Shown one piece after another: positions 32,351-41,834 of a stretch of 54,385 bases of DNA. The translations under genes and the position numbers were made by a program. Source of the DNA: Streptomyces geranii (lineage in GTDB: Bacteria > Actinomycetota > Actinomycetes > Streptomycetales > Streptomycetaceae); contig NZ_PJME01000058.1 in NCBI RefSeq assembly GCF_002954775.1, positions 1-54,385 of the forward strand. The letters run 5' to 3'. The notes under the pieces were generated by a model. The model made no database searches, had not been told where the DNA came from, and saw only the letters and a list, made by a program, of their open reading frames with translations. Each line of letters opens with the position of its first letter. The first letter of the stretch is position 1.

Positions 32351-33454
32351 GTGTCCCACAGCACGGTGCCTCGCGGCGGTTCCGAGGCAGAGACCCAGAA
32401 GCGGCGGAAGACGGCTCGTACGAGGGCCGGGAAGGCGATCGGCAAGCAGGCCGGGGCAGTTGAGGCGGGCGGCCCCGGTGACGGTGCCGCCGGGACCGGG
32501 ACGTCCGGGCCGGTCCGCCCCTCGGGCAGGCTGAGCCTGCGCGTGCGGCTGCGACGCGACCGCACCCTCCTGCTGATGACCGTGCCGGCCCTCGCGCTGG
32601 TCCTGGTCTTCAACTACATCCCGATCCTGGGCAATGTCGTCGCCTTCCAGGAGTACGACCCCTACATCAGCGACAACGGCTTCGTCGCGATCTTCCACAG
32701 CCCCTGGGTCGGCCTCGAACAGTTCCAGCGGATCTTCGAGGACTCCGCGTTCTGGGACGCCGTACAGAACACGCTGGTCCTCTTCTCCCTCCAGCTCCTG
32801 CTCTTCTTCCCGATCCCGATCATGCTCGCGCTGCTCATCAACAGCGTGATCAGGCCCCGGATCCGGGCCGTCTCGCAGGCCATCCTCTACCTCCCGCACT
32901 TCTTCTCCTGGGTGCTGGTCATCACCGTCTTCCAGCAGATCTTCGGCGGCGCCGGCATCATCGCGCAGACCCTGCGGCAGCACGGCTACGAGGGCTTCGA
33001 CCTCATGACCGACCCCGGGATCTTCAAGTTCCTGGTCACGGCCGAGGGCGTCTGGAAGGACGCCGGCTGGGGCATCATCGTCTTCCTCGCCGCGCTGGCC
33101 TCCGTGAGCCCCGACCTGTACGAGGCCGCCGCGATGGACGGCGCCGGCCGCTGGCGCCGCATGTGGCACGTCACGCTGCCCGCGCTGCGCCCGGTGATCG
33201 CCCTGCTGCTCGTGCTGCGCGTCGGCGACGCCCTCACGGTCGGCTTCGAACAGATCCTCCTCCAGCGCGACGCCGTCGGACCGGGCGCGGCGGAGGTCCT
33301 CGACACCTTCGTGTGGTGGAACGGCGTACGCAACCAGGACTTCAGTTACGCGGCTGCCGCCGGCCTGGTCAAGGGCGTGGTGAGTCTCGGTCTGGTCCTC
33401 GCGGCGAACAAGGTGGCCCATCTCATGGGCGAGCAGGGGGTGTACAAAAAGTGA
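32351..33454 (+). CDS. Carbohydrate ABC transporter permease (LplB-like)
   Basis: The 367-residue product has an unusually long, basic N-terminal tail of ~75 residues, then a first helix LLLMTVPALALVLVFNYIPI followed by GNVVAFQEYDPY, typical of LplB. The EAA loop reads YEAAAMDGAGRWRRMWHVTLPALRP. It would pair with the next permease to form the channel. The start is GTG at 32351 with AAGGAGA upstream. Its stop overlaps the next start as GTGA. No ATPase gene is nearby; Streptomyces sugar importers often share the MsiK ATPase encoded elsewhere. Confidence 0.9.
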   Translation: MSHSTVPRGGSEAETQKRRKTARTRAGKAIGKQAGAVEAGGPGDGAAGTGTSGPVRPSGRLSLRVRLRRDRTLLLMTVPALALVLVFNYIPILGNVVAFQEYDPYISDNGFVAIFHSPWVGLEQFQRIFEDSAFWDAVQNTLVLFSLQLLLFFPIPIMLALLINSVIRPRIRAVSQAILYLPHFFSWVLVITVFQQIFGGAGIIAQTLRQHGYEGFDLMTDPGIFKFLVTAEGVWKDAGWGIIVFLAALASVSPDLYEAAAMDGAGRWRRMWHVTLPALRPVIALLLVLRVGDALTVGFEQILLQRDAVGPGAAEVLDTFVWWNGVRNQDFSYAAAAGLVKGVVSLGLVLAANKVAHLMGEQGVYKK

Positions 33455-34410
33455 GCGCCACGACCGACGAACGTCCCCGTGCCGCGACCGGGCGGACCAC
33501 ACCGGCCCCGAGCCGCTGGGCGGCCCCGCCCCGGCCCGTCTGGGAGGGCGAACCCGGCAAGGCCGGACTCGCGGGCAAGGGCATCGTCCTGGCCGGCGCC
33601 TGCCTCGCGGTGCTCTTCCCGCTGTGGATCGTCGTCGTCACCAGCCTGTCCACGAAACAGACGATCACCGAGGCCGGCGGTCTCGTGCTGATCCCCAAGG
33701 GCGTCACCTTCATCGCCTACCAGGAACTGCTCAGCGGCGGCCAGGTCACCCGGGCCAGCCTCGTCAGCCTGGGCGTCACCCTCGTCGGTACGACGTTCTC
33801 CATGACGGTGTCGATCCTCGCGGCGTACGGCCTCTCCCGCGTCGGCTCGGTCGGCCACCGCTGGATGCTGATGACGTTCCTCGCGACGATGTTCTTCGGC
33901 GCCGGCCTCATCCCGACGTACCTGCTGGTCCAGTCCCTGGGCCTGACCGACACCTACCTCGCCCTGATCCTGCCCAGCGCGATCAGCGTCTTCAACATCC
34001 TGGTCCTGCGCGGGTTCTTCATGGGCATATCACCCGAACTCATCGACAGCGCGCGCATCGACGGTGCCGGTGACTGGCGGATCCTGTGGACGATCGTGAT
34101 GCCGCTGTCGCGGGCGGTCATCGCCGTCATCACGCTGTTCTACGCGGTCGGCTACTGGAGTGCCTGGTTCAACGCGTCGATCTATCTGAGCGACCAGGAC
34201 ATGATGCCGCTGCAGAACGTGATGATTCAGCTGGTGCAGAAGCAGGAACCTCCGGTGGGGATGGGGCAGGCGATCAAGACGGGGCAGCTTTCCGCACTCG
34301 CCGTGCAGATGGCTGTCATGACGTTGGCGTTGTTGCCGGTGGCTGTGTTGTCGCCGTTCGTGCAGCGGCATTTCAAGAAGGGCATGTTGACCGGGGCGAT
34401 CAAGGGCTGA
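33451..34410 (+). CDS. Carbohydrate ABC transporter permease (LplC-like)
   Basis: The 319-residue membrane protein has a first helix around GIVLAGACLAVLFPLWIVVVTSL and GLVLIPKGVTFIAYQELL, as in LplC/YtcP permeases. The EAA-type loop reads PELIDSARIDGAGDWRILWTIVMPLSRA, and the protein ends RHFKKGMLTGAIKG, a family hallmark. It starts at a GTG that overlaps the preceding stop by 4 bp, so translation is coupled. A hairpin element follows before the GH74 gene. Confidence 0.92.
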   Translation: MSATTDERPRAATGRTTPAPSRWAAPPRPVWEGEPGKAGLAGKGIVLAGACLAVLFPLWIVVVTSLSTKQTITEAGGLVLIPKGVTFIAYQELLSGGQVTRASLVSLGVTLVGTTFSMTVSILAAYGLSRVGSVGHRWMLMTFLATMFFGAGLIPTYLLVQSLGLTDTYLALILPSAISVFNILVLRGFFMGISPELIDSARIDGAGDWRILWTIVMPLSRAVIAVITLFYAVGYWSAWFNASIYLSDQDMMPLQNVMIQLVQKQEPPVGMGQAIKTGQLSALAVQMAVMTLALLPVAVLSPFVQRHFKKGMLTGAIKG

Positions 34411-34479
34411 GGTGCTGTTTTCCCTGGCTCACGGTTCGGGGTGCCTCTTGCGGTTCGTTGGTGGCTGCGGGTGCGTTGT

Positions 34480-34518
34480 GGTTTCTCGCGCAGTTCCCCG
34501 CGCCCCTTGAAGGGGCGC
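34480..34518 (+). repeat. Dispersed Streptomyces gene-end hairpin element, copy 3
   Basis: GGTTTCTCGCGCAGTTCCCC is followed by GCGCCCC-TTGAA-GGGGCGC in the 144-bp gap between the permease and GH74 genes. It may separate the importer transcript from the enzyme transcript or cause partial termination. Confidence 0.8.
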
Positions 34519-34554
34519 TTCCCCTCACCCCTCTTTCCAAGATCGAGGTAAGTC

Positions 34555-36786
34555 ATGTCTTTGTCTCGGCCCAGTAGACGTGCCGTTCTTGCTGCAAGTG
34601 CTGCCGTCGCCGCTGTTTCCGCCGTTTCTCTCTCTGGTACGGCCGCCCAGGCCGCGCCCGCTGCCGCTGTGCCCTCCTCCTATCGCTGGCGCAACGTCGT
34701 CATCGGCGGTACCGGATTCGTCACCGGGGTGTTGTTCCATCCCTCCGTACGAGGGCTTGCCTACGCCCGTACCGACATCGGCGGTGCCTACCGGTGGGAC
34801 GAGCGGGCCGCCCGCTGGAGCCCCCTCACCGATCACCTCGGGTGGGACGACTGGAACCTCCTCGGGGTGGAGGCCATCGCCGTCGACCCCGCGCACCCGA
34901 ACCGCGTCTACCTCTCCCTCGGCACCTACGCCCAGTCCTGGGCCGGGAACGGTGCCGTCCTGCGGTCCGAGGACCGGGGCGCGACCTGGGCCCGGACCGA
35001 CCTCGCCGTGAAGCTCGGGGCCAACGAGGACGGGCGGGGTGCGGGGGAGCGGCTGCTCGTCGATCCGCGGGACAGCGACGCCCTGTGGCTGGGCACCCGG
35101 CACGACGGGCTGCTCAGGTCCACCGACCGGGGCGCCACCTGGGCAGCCGTCAGCGGCTTCCCTGCCGTCCCGAGCGCGAGCGGGCAGGGCGTCACCTTCC
35201 TGGTCGCCGTCGGCCGGACCGTCTACGCCGGGTGGGGCGACGGCGACGGCAAGGGCACCGCCGGTACGGCCAACCTGTACCGCACCTCCGACGGCACGAC
35301 CTGGCAGGCCGTGCCCGGGCAGCCCGTCGGCGCGACCTCCGCCAAGGTCCCGATCCGCGCCGCCTACGACCCGCACACCCGCGACCTGTACGTGACGTAC
35401 GGCAACGCGCCCGGTCCCAACGGCCAGTCCGACGGCAGTGTGCACCGGCTGCGCACCACGACCGGCCGGTGGACCGACGTGACCCCGGTCAGGCCGGGCG
35501 GGACCACCTCCGACGGCTCCGCCGACACCTTCGCCTATGGTGGAGTCGCCGTCGACGCCTGCCGGGCCGGCACCGTCGTCGTCTCCACCAACAACCGCTG
35601 GGCCGGCATCGACACCCTGTTCCGCTCCACGGACGGCGGTCGTACGTGGACGTCCCTCAAGGACTCCGCCGTGTTCGACGTGTCCGAGACTCCCTTCCTC
35701 AAGTGGGGCGGCGACGCGCCCAAGTTCGGCTGGTGGATCCAGGCCCTCGCGCTCGACCCGTACGACTCCCGGCACCTCGTGTACGGCACCGGCGCGACCC
35801 TCTACGGCACCCGTGACCTCAAGCACTGGGCCCCGCAGATCCGCGGCCTGGAGGAGACGTCCGTGCGCCAGTTGATCTCGCCCCCGGTCGGGGAGGCACA
35901 TCTGCTCAGCGGACTCGGGGACATCGGCGTGATGTACCACGAGCGGCTCACGGCGTCTCCGTCGCGCGGAATGGCGTCGAACCCCGTGTTCGGGACGGCG
36001 ACGGGACTCGCCCAGGCCGCGGCCAGACCGTCGTACGTCGTCCGGACAGGGTGGGGCGACAACGGCAACGGCGCATTCTCGAACGACGGCGGGCGGAGCT
36101 GGGCGCCCTTCGCCGCACAGCCCGACATCGCCAAGAACGCACCGGGACCGATCGCCACCAACGCCGACGGCAGCGTGCTGCTGTGGACCTTCGTGCACTG
36201 GGACGGCACGAAGTACCCAGCCCACCGCTCCACGGACAACGGCACGACCTGGACCGAGATCTCCTCCGTTCCGAAGGGCGCCACGCCGGTCGCCGACCCG
36301 GCCGACCCGACGCTCTTCTACGCATACGACACCGACACGGGAACGCTATACGCCAGCACTGACAGTGGCCTCTCCTTCACTGCACGTGCGGGCGGGCTGC
36401 CGTCCGGCGACGCCCAGTTCGAGCTGGTCGCGGCCCCGGGCAGGTCCGGTGACCTGTGGCTGAGCGTCAAGTGGAACGGGCTGTACCGGTCCGTCGACGG
36501 CGGTCTCACCTTCACCAAGGTCGCCAGCTGCTGGGCCTCGTACACCCTCGGTTTCGGGCGGGCCGCCGAGGGCGCCGCCTACCCGGCCGTCTACATGGTC
36601 GGCAGCACGGAGGCCATCACCGCCGTCTACCGCTCCGACGACGAGGCGAAGACCTGGACGCGGATCAACGACGACGCCCATCAGTGGGGCTGGACCGGTG
36701 AGGTGATCACCGGCGACCCGCGCGTCTACGGCCGCGTCTACCTCGCCACCAACGGGCGTGGCATCCAGTACGGGGAGCCCGTCTGA
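34555..36786 (+). CDS. Glycoside hydrolase family 74 xyloglucanase, secreted
   Basis: The 743-residue product has a Tat-like signal peptide (SRRAVLAASAAVAAVSAV... ending AQAA). The catalytic region begins YRWRNVVIGGTGFVTGVLFHP. Both catalytic Asp contexts of GH74 are present: ARTDIGGAYRWD (~residue 79) and LLSGLGDIGVMYHE (~460). Repeated STDRGATW / STDGGRTW motifs mark the two seven-bladed propellers. GH74 enzymes are endo-acting on xyloglucan, which makes this the key substrate marker of the locus. No carbohydrate-binding module follows the catalytic domain. The ATG has GAGGTAAG upstream, and the stop overlaps the next start (TGATG). Confidence 0.95.
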   Translation: MSLSRPSRRAVLAASAAVAAVSAVSLSGTAAQAAPAAAVPSSYRWRNVVIGGTGFVTGVLFHPSVRGLAYARTDIGGAYRWDERAARWSPLTDHLGWDDWNLLGVEAIAVDPAHPNRVYLSLGTYAQSWAGNGAVLRSEDRGATWARTDLAVKLGANEDGRGAGERLLVDPRDSDALWLGTRHDGLLRSTDRGATWAAVSGFPAVPSASGQGVTFLVAVGRTVYAGWGDGDGKGTAGTANLYRTSDGTTWQAVPGQPVGATSAKVPIRAAYDPHTRDLYVTYGNAPGPNGQSDGSVHRLRTTTGRWTDVTPVRPGGTTSDGSADTFAYGGVAVDACRAGTVVVSTNNRWAGIDTLFRSTDGGRTWTSLKDSAVFDVSETPFLKWGGDAPKFGWWIQALALDPYDSRHLVYGTGATLYGTRDLKHWAPQIRGLEETSVRQLISPPVGEAHLLSGLGDIGVMYHERLTASPSRGMASNPVFGTATGLAQAAARPSYVVRTGWGDNGNGAFSNDGGRSWAPFAAQPDIAKNAPGPIATNADGSVLLWTFVHWDGTKYPAHRSTDNGTTWTEISSVPKGATPVADPADPTLFYAYDTDTGTLYASTDSGLSFTARAGGLPSGDAQFELVAAPGRSGDLWLSVKWNGLYRSVDGGLTFTKVASCWASYTLGFGRAAEGAAYPAVYMVGSTEAITAVYRSDDEAKTWTRINDDAHQWGWTGEVITGDPRVYGRVYLATNGRGIQYGEPV

Positions 36787-38777
36787 TGCCCGTACCCGAG
36801 AGGCCCGAGGGCCGCCCCGGCCTCGCCGACGCCACCCGTGGCCGCATTCTCTTCGGCGGCGACTACAACCCCGAACAGTGGCCCGAGGAGACCTGGCCCG
36901 AGGACGTCCGGCTGATGAAGGACGCCGGCGTCAACTCCGTCACCCTCGGCGTCTTCTCCTGGGCCAAGCTCGAACCCCGGCCCGGGGCACGGGACTTCGG
37001 CTGGCTGGACCGGTTGATGGACCTGATGCACGCGAGCGGCATCGGCGTCGTCCTTGCCACGCCCACCTCCTCGCCGCCGCCCTGGATGGGCCGGCTGCAC
37101 CCGGAGACCCTGCCCGTCGCCGAGGACGGGCGCATCGAATGGTGGGGCGGGCGCCAGCACTTCGCGCACTCCAGCGCCGTCTACCGCCGTTACGCCGCCG
37201 CCATCACCGAGGACCTGGCCGCCCGCTACGGCGGCCACCCCGCCCTCACCATGTGGCACATCAACAACGAGTACTGCACCTACGACTGGGGCGACGAGTC
37301 GGCCGCCGCCTTCCGCCGCTGGCTGCAGGGGAAGTACGGGACGCTGGACGCCCTCAACACCGCCTGGGGCACGGCCTTCTGGAGCCAGGGATACGGCGAC
37401 TGGTCGGAGATCCTCCCGCCGCGCCTCCCGCACTACATGCGCAACCCGTCCCAGGTACTGGACTTCAAACGGTTCACGTCCGACGCACTCCTGGAGTGCT
37501 ACCTCGCGGAACGCGACATCGTCCGCCGCCACACCCCGCACCTCCCGGTCACCACCAACTTCATGCCGCTGTGGGTGGGCCAGGACGCCTGGCGCTGGGT
37601 GCAGGAGGAGGACGTCGTCTCCGTCGACCTCTACCCCGATCCCCGTGACCCCTTCGGCGCCCAACAGGCCGCGCTCGTGCAGGACATGACGCGTTCGCAG
37701 GCACGCGGCCCGTGGATGCTGATGGAGCAGGCGGCCGGTCCGGTCAACTGGCGGGGCGTGAACCACCCCAAGCCGCGTGGCCTCAACCGCCTCTGGTCGC
37801 TCCAGTCGGTGGCACGCGGCGCCGACGCCGTCTGCTACTTCCAGTGGCGCCAGTCCCGGCAGGGCGCCGAGAAGTTCCACTCCGGCATGGTCAGCCACGC
37901 GGGCGAACACGGCCGCACCTTCCAGGAGATCAAGCAGCTCGGCGCCGAACTCGCCACCATCGGCGGCGAGGTGACGGGCAGTCACACCGCCAACGACATC
38001 GCCGTCCTCCACGACTGGCACGCCTGGTGGGGCGGCGCCCAGGACGGACGGCTCTCCGCCGAGGTGGACTACCCACAGGTCGTACGGGCCTGGCACCGGG
38101 CCCTGTGGGAAGCGCACCTCGCCACCGACTTCGCCCACCCCGAGCACGACCTGTCGGCCTACCGGCTCGTCGTCGTACCGCAGTTGTACCTGCTCACGGA
38201 CACGGCGATCGACAACCTCCTGGCCTACGCACGCGACGGCGGCACCCTCGTCTGCGGCTTCCTGACCGGAGTCGCCGACGAGGACGACCGGGTACGCCCC
38301 GGCGGCATGGACGAGCGACTCCGCGAACTGTTCGGACTGCGCACCCTGCACGAGTGGTGGCCGCTGGACGCCGGTGAGACCGTCGAAGTCGACGGCTTCC
38401 AGGGCCAGTTGTGGTCCGAGGAGCTGGAGGCCGACGGCGCCGACGAGATCACCCCGTACAAGGGCGGCGAACTCGACGGACTCCCGGCGATCCTGCGCAA
38501 GGGCAGCGCCTGGTACGTCTCCACCCTCCCCGAGCCCGACGCGCTCCGCGACCTCCTCGCCCGGATCGGCGCCGACGCGGGCGTCCGACCGGTACTGGAC
38601 GGGCTGCCCGCCGGGGTCGAGGCGGTCCGGCGCGGCGAACTGCTCTTCGTCCTCAACCACGGCTCCGACCCCGTGACCGTCCAAGTGCCGGGCACTCGAA
38701 GGGACTTGCTGACCGGGGACACGGTCACGGACACGATCCAGCTCGGCCGGTACGGAGTGGCGGTGCTGAAGCCATGA
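36786..38777 (+). CDS. Glycoside hydrolase family 42 beta-galactosidase, intracellular
   Basis: The 663-residue protein begins LFGGDYNPEQWPEETWPEDVRLMKDAG, the GH42 opening. The acid/base Glu lies in MWHINNEYC (~158) and the nucleophile Glu in PWMLMEQAAGPVNW (~315). A trimerisation-type domain and a C-terminal Greek-key domain follow. It has no signal peptide, so it would remove terminal galactose from imported oligosaccharides. In characterised xyloglucan systems this job is more often done by GH2 or GH35. The ATG overlaps the GH74 stop by one base. Confidence 0.93.
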   Translation: MPVPERPEGRPGLADATRGRILFGGDYNPEQWPEETWPEDVRLMKDAGVNSVTLGVFSWAKLEPRPGARDFGWLDRLMDLMHASGIGVVLATPTSSPPPWMGRLHPETLPVAEDGRIEWWGGRQHFAHSSAVYRRYAAAITEDLAARYGGHPALTMWHINNEYCTYDWGDESAAAFRRWLQGKYGTLDALNTAWGTAFWSQGYGDWSEILPPRLPHYMRNPSQVLDFKRFTSDALLECYLAERDIVRRHTPHLPVTTNFMPLWVGQDAWRWVQEEDVVSVDLYPDPRDPFGAQQAALVQDMTRSQARGPWMLMEQAAGPVNWRGVNHPKPRGLNRLWSLQSVARGADAVCYFQWRQSRQGAEKFHSGMVSHAGEHGRTFQEIKQLGAELATIGGEVTGSHTANDIAVLHDWHAWWGGAQDGRLSAEVDYPQVVRAWHRALWEAHLATDFAHPEHDLSAYRLVVVPQLYLLTDTAIDNLLAYARDGGTLVCGFLTGVADEDDRVRPGGMDERLRELFGLRTLHEWWPLDAGETVEVDGFQGQLWSEELEADGADEITPYKGGELDGLPAILRKGSAWYVSTLPEPDALRDLLARIGADAGVRPVLDGLPAGVEAVRRGELLFVLNHGSDPVTVQVPGTRRDLLTGDTVTDTIQLGRYGVAVLKP

Positions 38778-41044
38778 CAGCGAACGGACCCGTCCACGGC
38801 ACCTGGGAGCCCCACCCCGCCGCCCGCTGGGAGGACGGCTATCTGAGCGGCAACGGCCGCCACGGCGCCCTGGTGTTCGGCGATCCGGCCGGCGACCGTG
38901 TCGTCGTCACACACCACACCCTCGTACGCCCGAACGGCAGCGAACACGCCCGCCCGCCGCAGCTCGCGGACCAACTGGCCGACCTCCAGGACCGGTTGCT
39001 CGCCGGGGACCTCACGGCCGCCGAGAGCTTCACCGACGGGCGGGAACTGCAGTGGGTGCAGCCCTTCCACCCGGCGTTCCAGGTGCGGCTGACGGGAGGA
39101 GCGCCCGAGGGGGAGCGCCGGGACTACCGGCGGTCCGTCGACTTCACCAGCGGCGTCGTCGAGGCCGCGTGCGAGGGGTGGCGCAGCCGGGTCTTCGTCT
39201 CCCGCTCGGACGACGTCATCGTCCAGTACGTCACCGGCAGCCACAGCCACAGCCACAGCCTCGCCCTCGACATCGATCTCGACCACCGACTCCCGGGCGC
39301 CCCTGATGAGTTGGGCGTTGGCCGGAGCGTGGTGCGCATCCCCGAGGGCGCCCTCCTTACCCTCCGGGTCGGCTACCCCGACAGCGACCGCGCCTACACC
39401 GGCGTGACCCTCGTCGTACCCACGGGCGGCGCCACTACCCTCACCCCGCCCGGTGTGCGCATCGAGGGCGCGGAGGGCGTGCTGCTGCTGACCCGTGTCG
39501 ACCGGCACGTCGGCGAACTGGGCACGGAGGACCACGCCCGCGCTCTGCGTGACCTGCTGTCGGACGCGGACGACAAGCAGCCGCAAGGGGAGCGCACGTA
39601 CCGCGACCTCCTCGCCCGCCACATCTCCCTCCACCGCACCGCCTACGATCGCGTCACCCTCGACCTCACCGCCGACGACACCGAACGCGCCCTGCCCGGC
39701 ACGGAGTTGCTCGCCCGTACCAAGAGCCCCGCCCTCCTGGAGCGCCTCTTCGCCGCCGGCCGCTACCACCTGTTGTCGGCCAGCGGCCTCTTCCCGCCCC
39801 GTCTGACCGGCCTGTGGACCGGGGACTGGGACACGGCGTGGTCGGGAGCGTTCACCAACGACGCCAACGTCAACCTGCAGACCGCGTCGGCCGCAGCCGG
39901 CGCCCTCCCCGAAGTCACCGAAGCGCTCGCCTCCCTGATCCACAGTCAGGTCGACAACTGGCGGGAGAACGCCCGTACCGTCTTCGGCGCGAGGGGTGTC
40001 ATGGCGCCCGCGCACACCGACGGCGAGTCCGGGCTGACGTACCATTTCAGCCGCGAATACCCCCTGCACCTCTGGACGGCCGGCGCCGACTGGCTGCTCA
40101 AGCCGCTCGTCGACCACGACGACACCGAGGGCGTCCACGACCCGCGCACGGCCGCCCTGCTCGCCGAAGTCGCCCTGTTCTACGAGGACTTCCTCACCCG
40201 CACCGACGCCGACGGCCATCTCGTCGTCGTCCCCTCCTACTCGCCCGAGAACCGTCCCGCCAACGCGAGCTGGGGTGCCGTCAACGCGGCCATGGACCTC
40301 TCGGCGGCCCGGCACGCCCTGCGCACGGCGGCCGACCACCACCCCGGCGACCCCGAACGGGCGGCTCGCTGGCGGGCGTTGGCCGACCGGCTGCCACCGC
40401 ACCGGGTCAACGCCGACGGCGCCCTCGCCGAATGGGCCCGGCCGGGACTGGACGACACCTACGACCACCGCCACCTCAGTCACCTCTACGGCGTCTGGCC
40501 GCTCGACGAGATCAACCCGTACGACACTCCCGACCTCGCCGCAGCCGCGTACCGCGCGCTCCAACTCCGGGGCGCCGAGAACGACTCGGCCCACGGCCAC
40601 CTCCACCACGCCCTGATCGCGGCCCGCCTCCGCGACGGCGAACGCGTCACCCAGGCCCTCGGCGAGGTGCTCGACGGCGACTTCTTCCACGCGTCCCTGA
40701 TGAGCGCCCACTACCCGCGACGGGACGTCTACAACGCGGACGCCGCGCACACCCTCCCCGCCGTACTGATCGAGGCGCTCGTCCAGTCGACCCCCGACCG
40801 GCTGGTCCTCCTGCCCGCGCTCCCGGCGGCCTGCCCCACAGGTCAACTCCGGGGCGTACGGACGCGGTTCGGCGCGGAGGTCGACCTCGACTGGGCACCG
40901 GGGCAGCTCCGGGCCGTCGTACGCCCCACCCGAACCCACCGGATCGACCTCAGGACTTCCTCCGGCGCCCGCACGCTCGACCTCGTCGCCGGAGAAGACC
41001 GCGTGCTCTCGTTCGAGACGTTCGAAACGTTCGAGACGCGGTGA
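38774..41044 (+). CDS. Glycoside hydrolase family 95-like alpha-L-fucosidase, intracellular
   Basis: The 756-residue protein opens WEDGYLSGNGRHGALVFGDPAGDRVVVTH, the GH95 pattern ('lPiGNGrlGAmvfG'). It contains GLWTGDWDTAWSGAFTNDANVNLQ (the N-x-N pair), VVPSYSPEN (catalytic Glu context) and HRHLSHLYGVWP. Characteristic segments such as NYWPA and WEHYRFT are changed here, so the protein is a divergent member and its sugar specificity is uncertain; family enzymes release alpha-1,2-L-fucose or L-galactose. It has no signal peptide. The ATG overlaps the GH42 stop (ATGA). The C-terminus is FETFETFETR, from a 9-bp triplication. Confidence 0.85.
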   Translation: MTANGPVHGTWEPHPAARWEDGYLSGNGRHGALVFGDPAGDRVVVTHHTLVRPNGSEHARPPQLADQLADLQDRLLAGDLTAAESFTDGRELQWVQPFHPAFQVRLTGGAPEGERRDYRRSVDFTSGVVEAACEGWRSRVFVSRSDDVIVQYVTGSHSHSHSLALDIDLDHRLPGAPDELGVGRSVVRIPEGALLTLRVGYPDSDRAYTGVTLVVPTGGATTLTPPGVRIEGAEGVLLLTRVDRHVGELGTEDHARALRDLLSDADDKQPQGERTYRDLLARHISLHRTAYDRVTLDLTADDTERALPGTELLARTKSPALLERLFAAGRYHLLSASGLFPPRLTGLWTGDWDTAWSGAFTNDANVNLQTASAAAGALPEVTEALASLIHSQVDNWRENARTVFGARGVMAPAHTDGESGLTYHFSREYPLHLWTAGADWLLKPLVDHDDTEGVHDPRTAALLAEVALFYEDFLTRTDADGHLVVVPSYSPENRPANASWGAVNAAMDLSAARHALRTAADHHPGDPERAARWRALADRLPPHRVNADGALAEWARPGLDDTYDHRHLSHLYGVWPLDEINPYDTPDLAAAAYRALQLRGAENDSAHGHLHHALIAARLRDGERVTQALGEVLDGDFFHASLMSAHYPRRDVYNADAAHTLPAVLIEALVQSTPDRLVLLPALPAACPTGQLRGVRTRFGAEVDLDWAPGQLRAVVRPTRTHRIDLRTSSGARTLDLVAGEDRVLSFETFETFETR
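41012..41038 (+). repeat. Triplicated 9-bp unit at the end of the GH95 gene
   Basis: TTCGAGACG, TTCGAAACG, TTCGAGACG occur in tandem and encode FET three times just before the stop. Confidence 0.9.
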
Positions 41045-41084
41045 CTCCCCCCTCCACATCCCCCCACCCATGGAAGGAACCACC

Positions 41085-41798
41085 ATGGCAAGGAACACCC
41101 TCCGCAGGATCACCATGGCGGTGCTGGCACCGGCGATGGCGCTCGGCGCCACCGTCGGGCTCGCCTCCGCCCCCGCCTCGGCCGCAGTCTGGAACTCCTG
41201 CGACCAGTGGGGCAACACGAGCCTGAACGGCTACACCCTCTACAACAACATCTGGGGCTCGGGCGCCGGCAGCCAGTGCATCTGGGCCAACTCCGGTACC
41301 AACTGGGGTGTCTGGGCCAACCACCCGAACACCGGCGGCATCAAGTCGTACCCCAACTCCAAGAAGGTGATCAACAAGACGATCACCTCGCTCGGCTCGC
41401 TCTCCAGCAGCTACAACGTCACCGTGCCGTCGTCCGGCGCGTACAACACGTCGTACGACATCTGGGACACCGACTACGACTACGAGATCATGCTCTGGGT
41501 CAACTACAACGGCGCCGTCGGCCCGTTGGGCACCTCGCAGGGCAACGTCACCCTCGGCGGCCACACCTGGACCGTCTACAAGGGCAGCAACGGCGCCAAC
41601 GAGGTCTTCTCGTTCCTGCGCACCTCCGACTCCACCTCCGGCACCGTCAACATCCTCCCGATCCTCAAGTGGATCAAGGACACCAAGGGCTGGTTCGGCA
41701 ACGAGACCATCGGTGACGTGCAGTTCGGCTACGAGGTCACCTCGTCCTCCGGCGGCCTGGACTTCACCACCAACAACCTGACCGTCAGCAGCAGCTGA
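41085..41798 (+). CDS. Glycoside hydrolase family 12 endoglucanase/xyloglucanase, secreted
   Basis: The 237-residue product has a signal peptide (RRITMAVLAPAMALGATVGL... ASA). The GH12 fold pattern includes WNSCDQWGNTSLNGYTLYNNIWG, the nucleophile Glu in DYDYEIMLWVNY and the acid/base Glu in VQFGYEVTSSSGG. Some GH12 enzymes are xyloglucan-specific and others cleave beta-1,4-glucan; the neighbouring genes favour xyloglucan. The ATG at 41085 has GGAAGG 8 bases upstream and is preferred over the ATG at 41070. It ends the GH74-GH42-GH95-GH12 operon. Confidence 0.93.
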   Translation: MARNTLRRITMAVLAPAMALGATVGLASAPASAAVWNSCDQWGNTSLNGYTLYNNIWGSGAGSQCIWANSGTNWGVWANHPNTGGIKSYPNSKKVINKTITSLGSLSSSYNVTVPSSGAYNTSYDIWDTDYDYEIMLWVNYNGAVGPLGTSQGNVTLGGHTWTVYKGSNGANEVFSFLRTSDSTSGTVNILPILKWIKDTKGWFGNETIGDVQFGYEVTSSSGGLDFTTNNLTVSSS

Positions 41799-41834
41799 GG
41801 CCGGTCGCAGCCGGGCCGGGGCCGGTCGTGCCGT

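Noticed and set aside
38225..41218. 997-codon minus-strand frame opposite GH42 and GH95
   Set aside because: It spans two well-supported genes and a gene boundary, and no recognisable domain is present.
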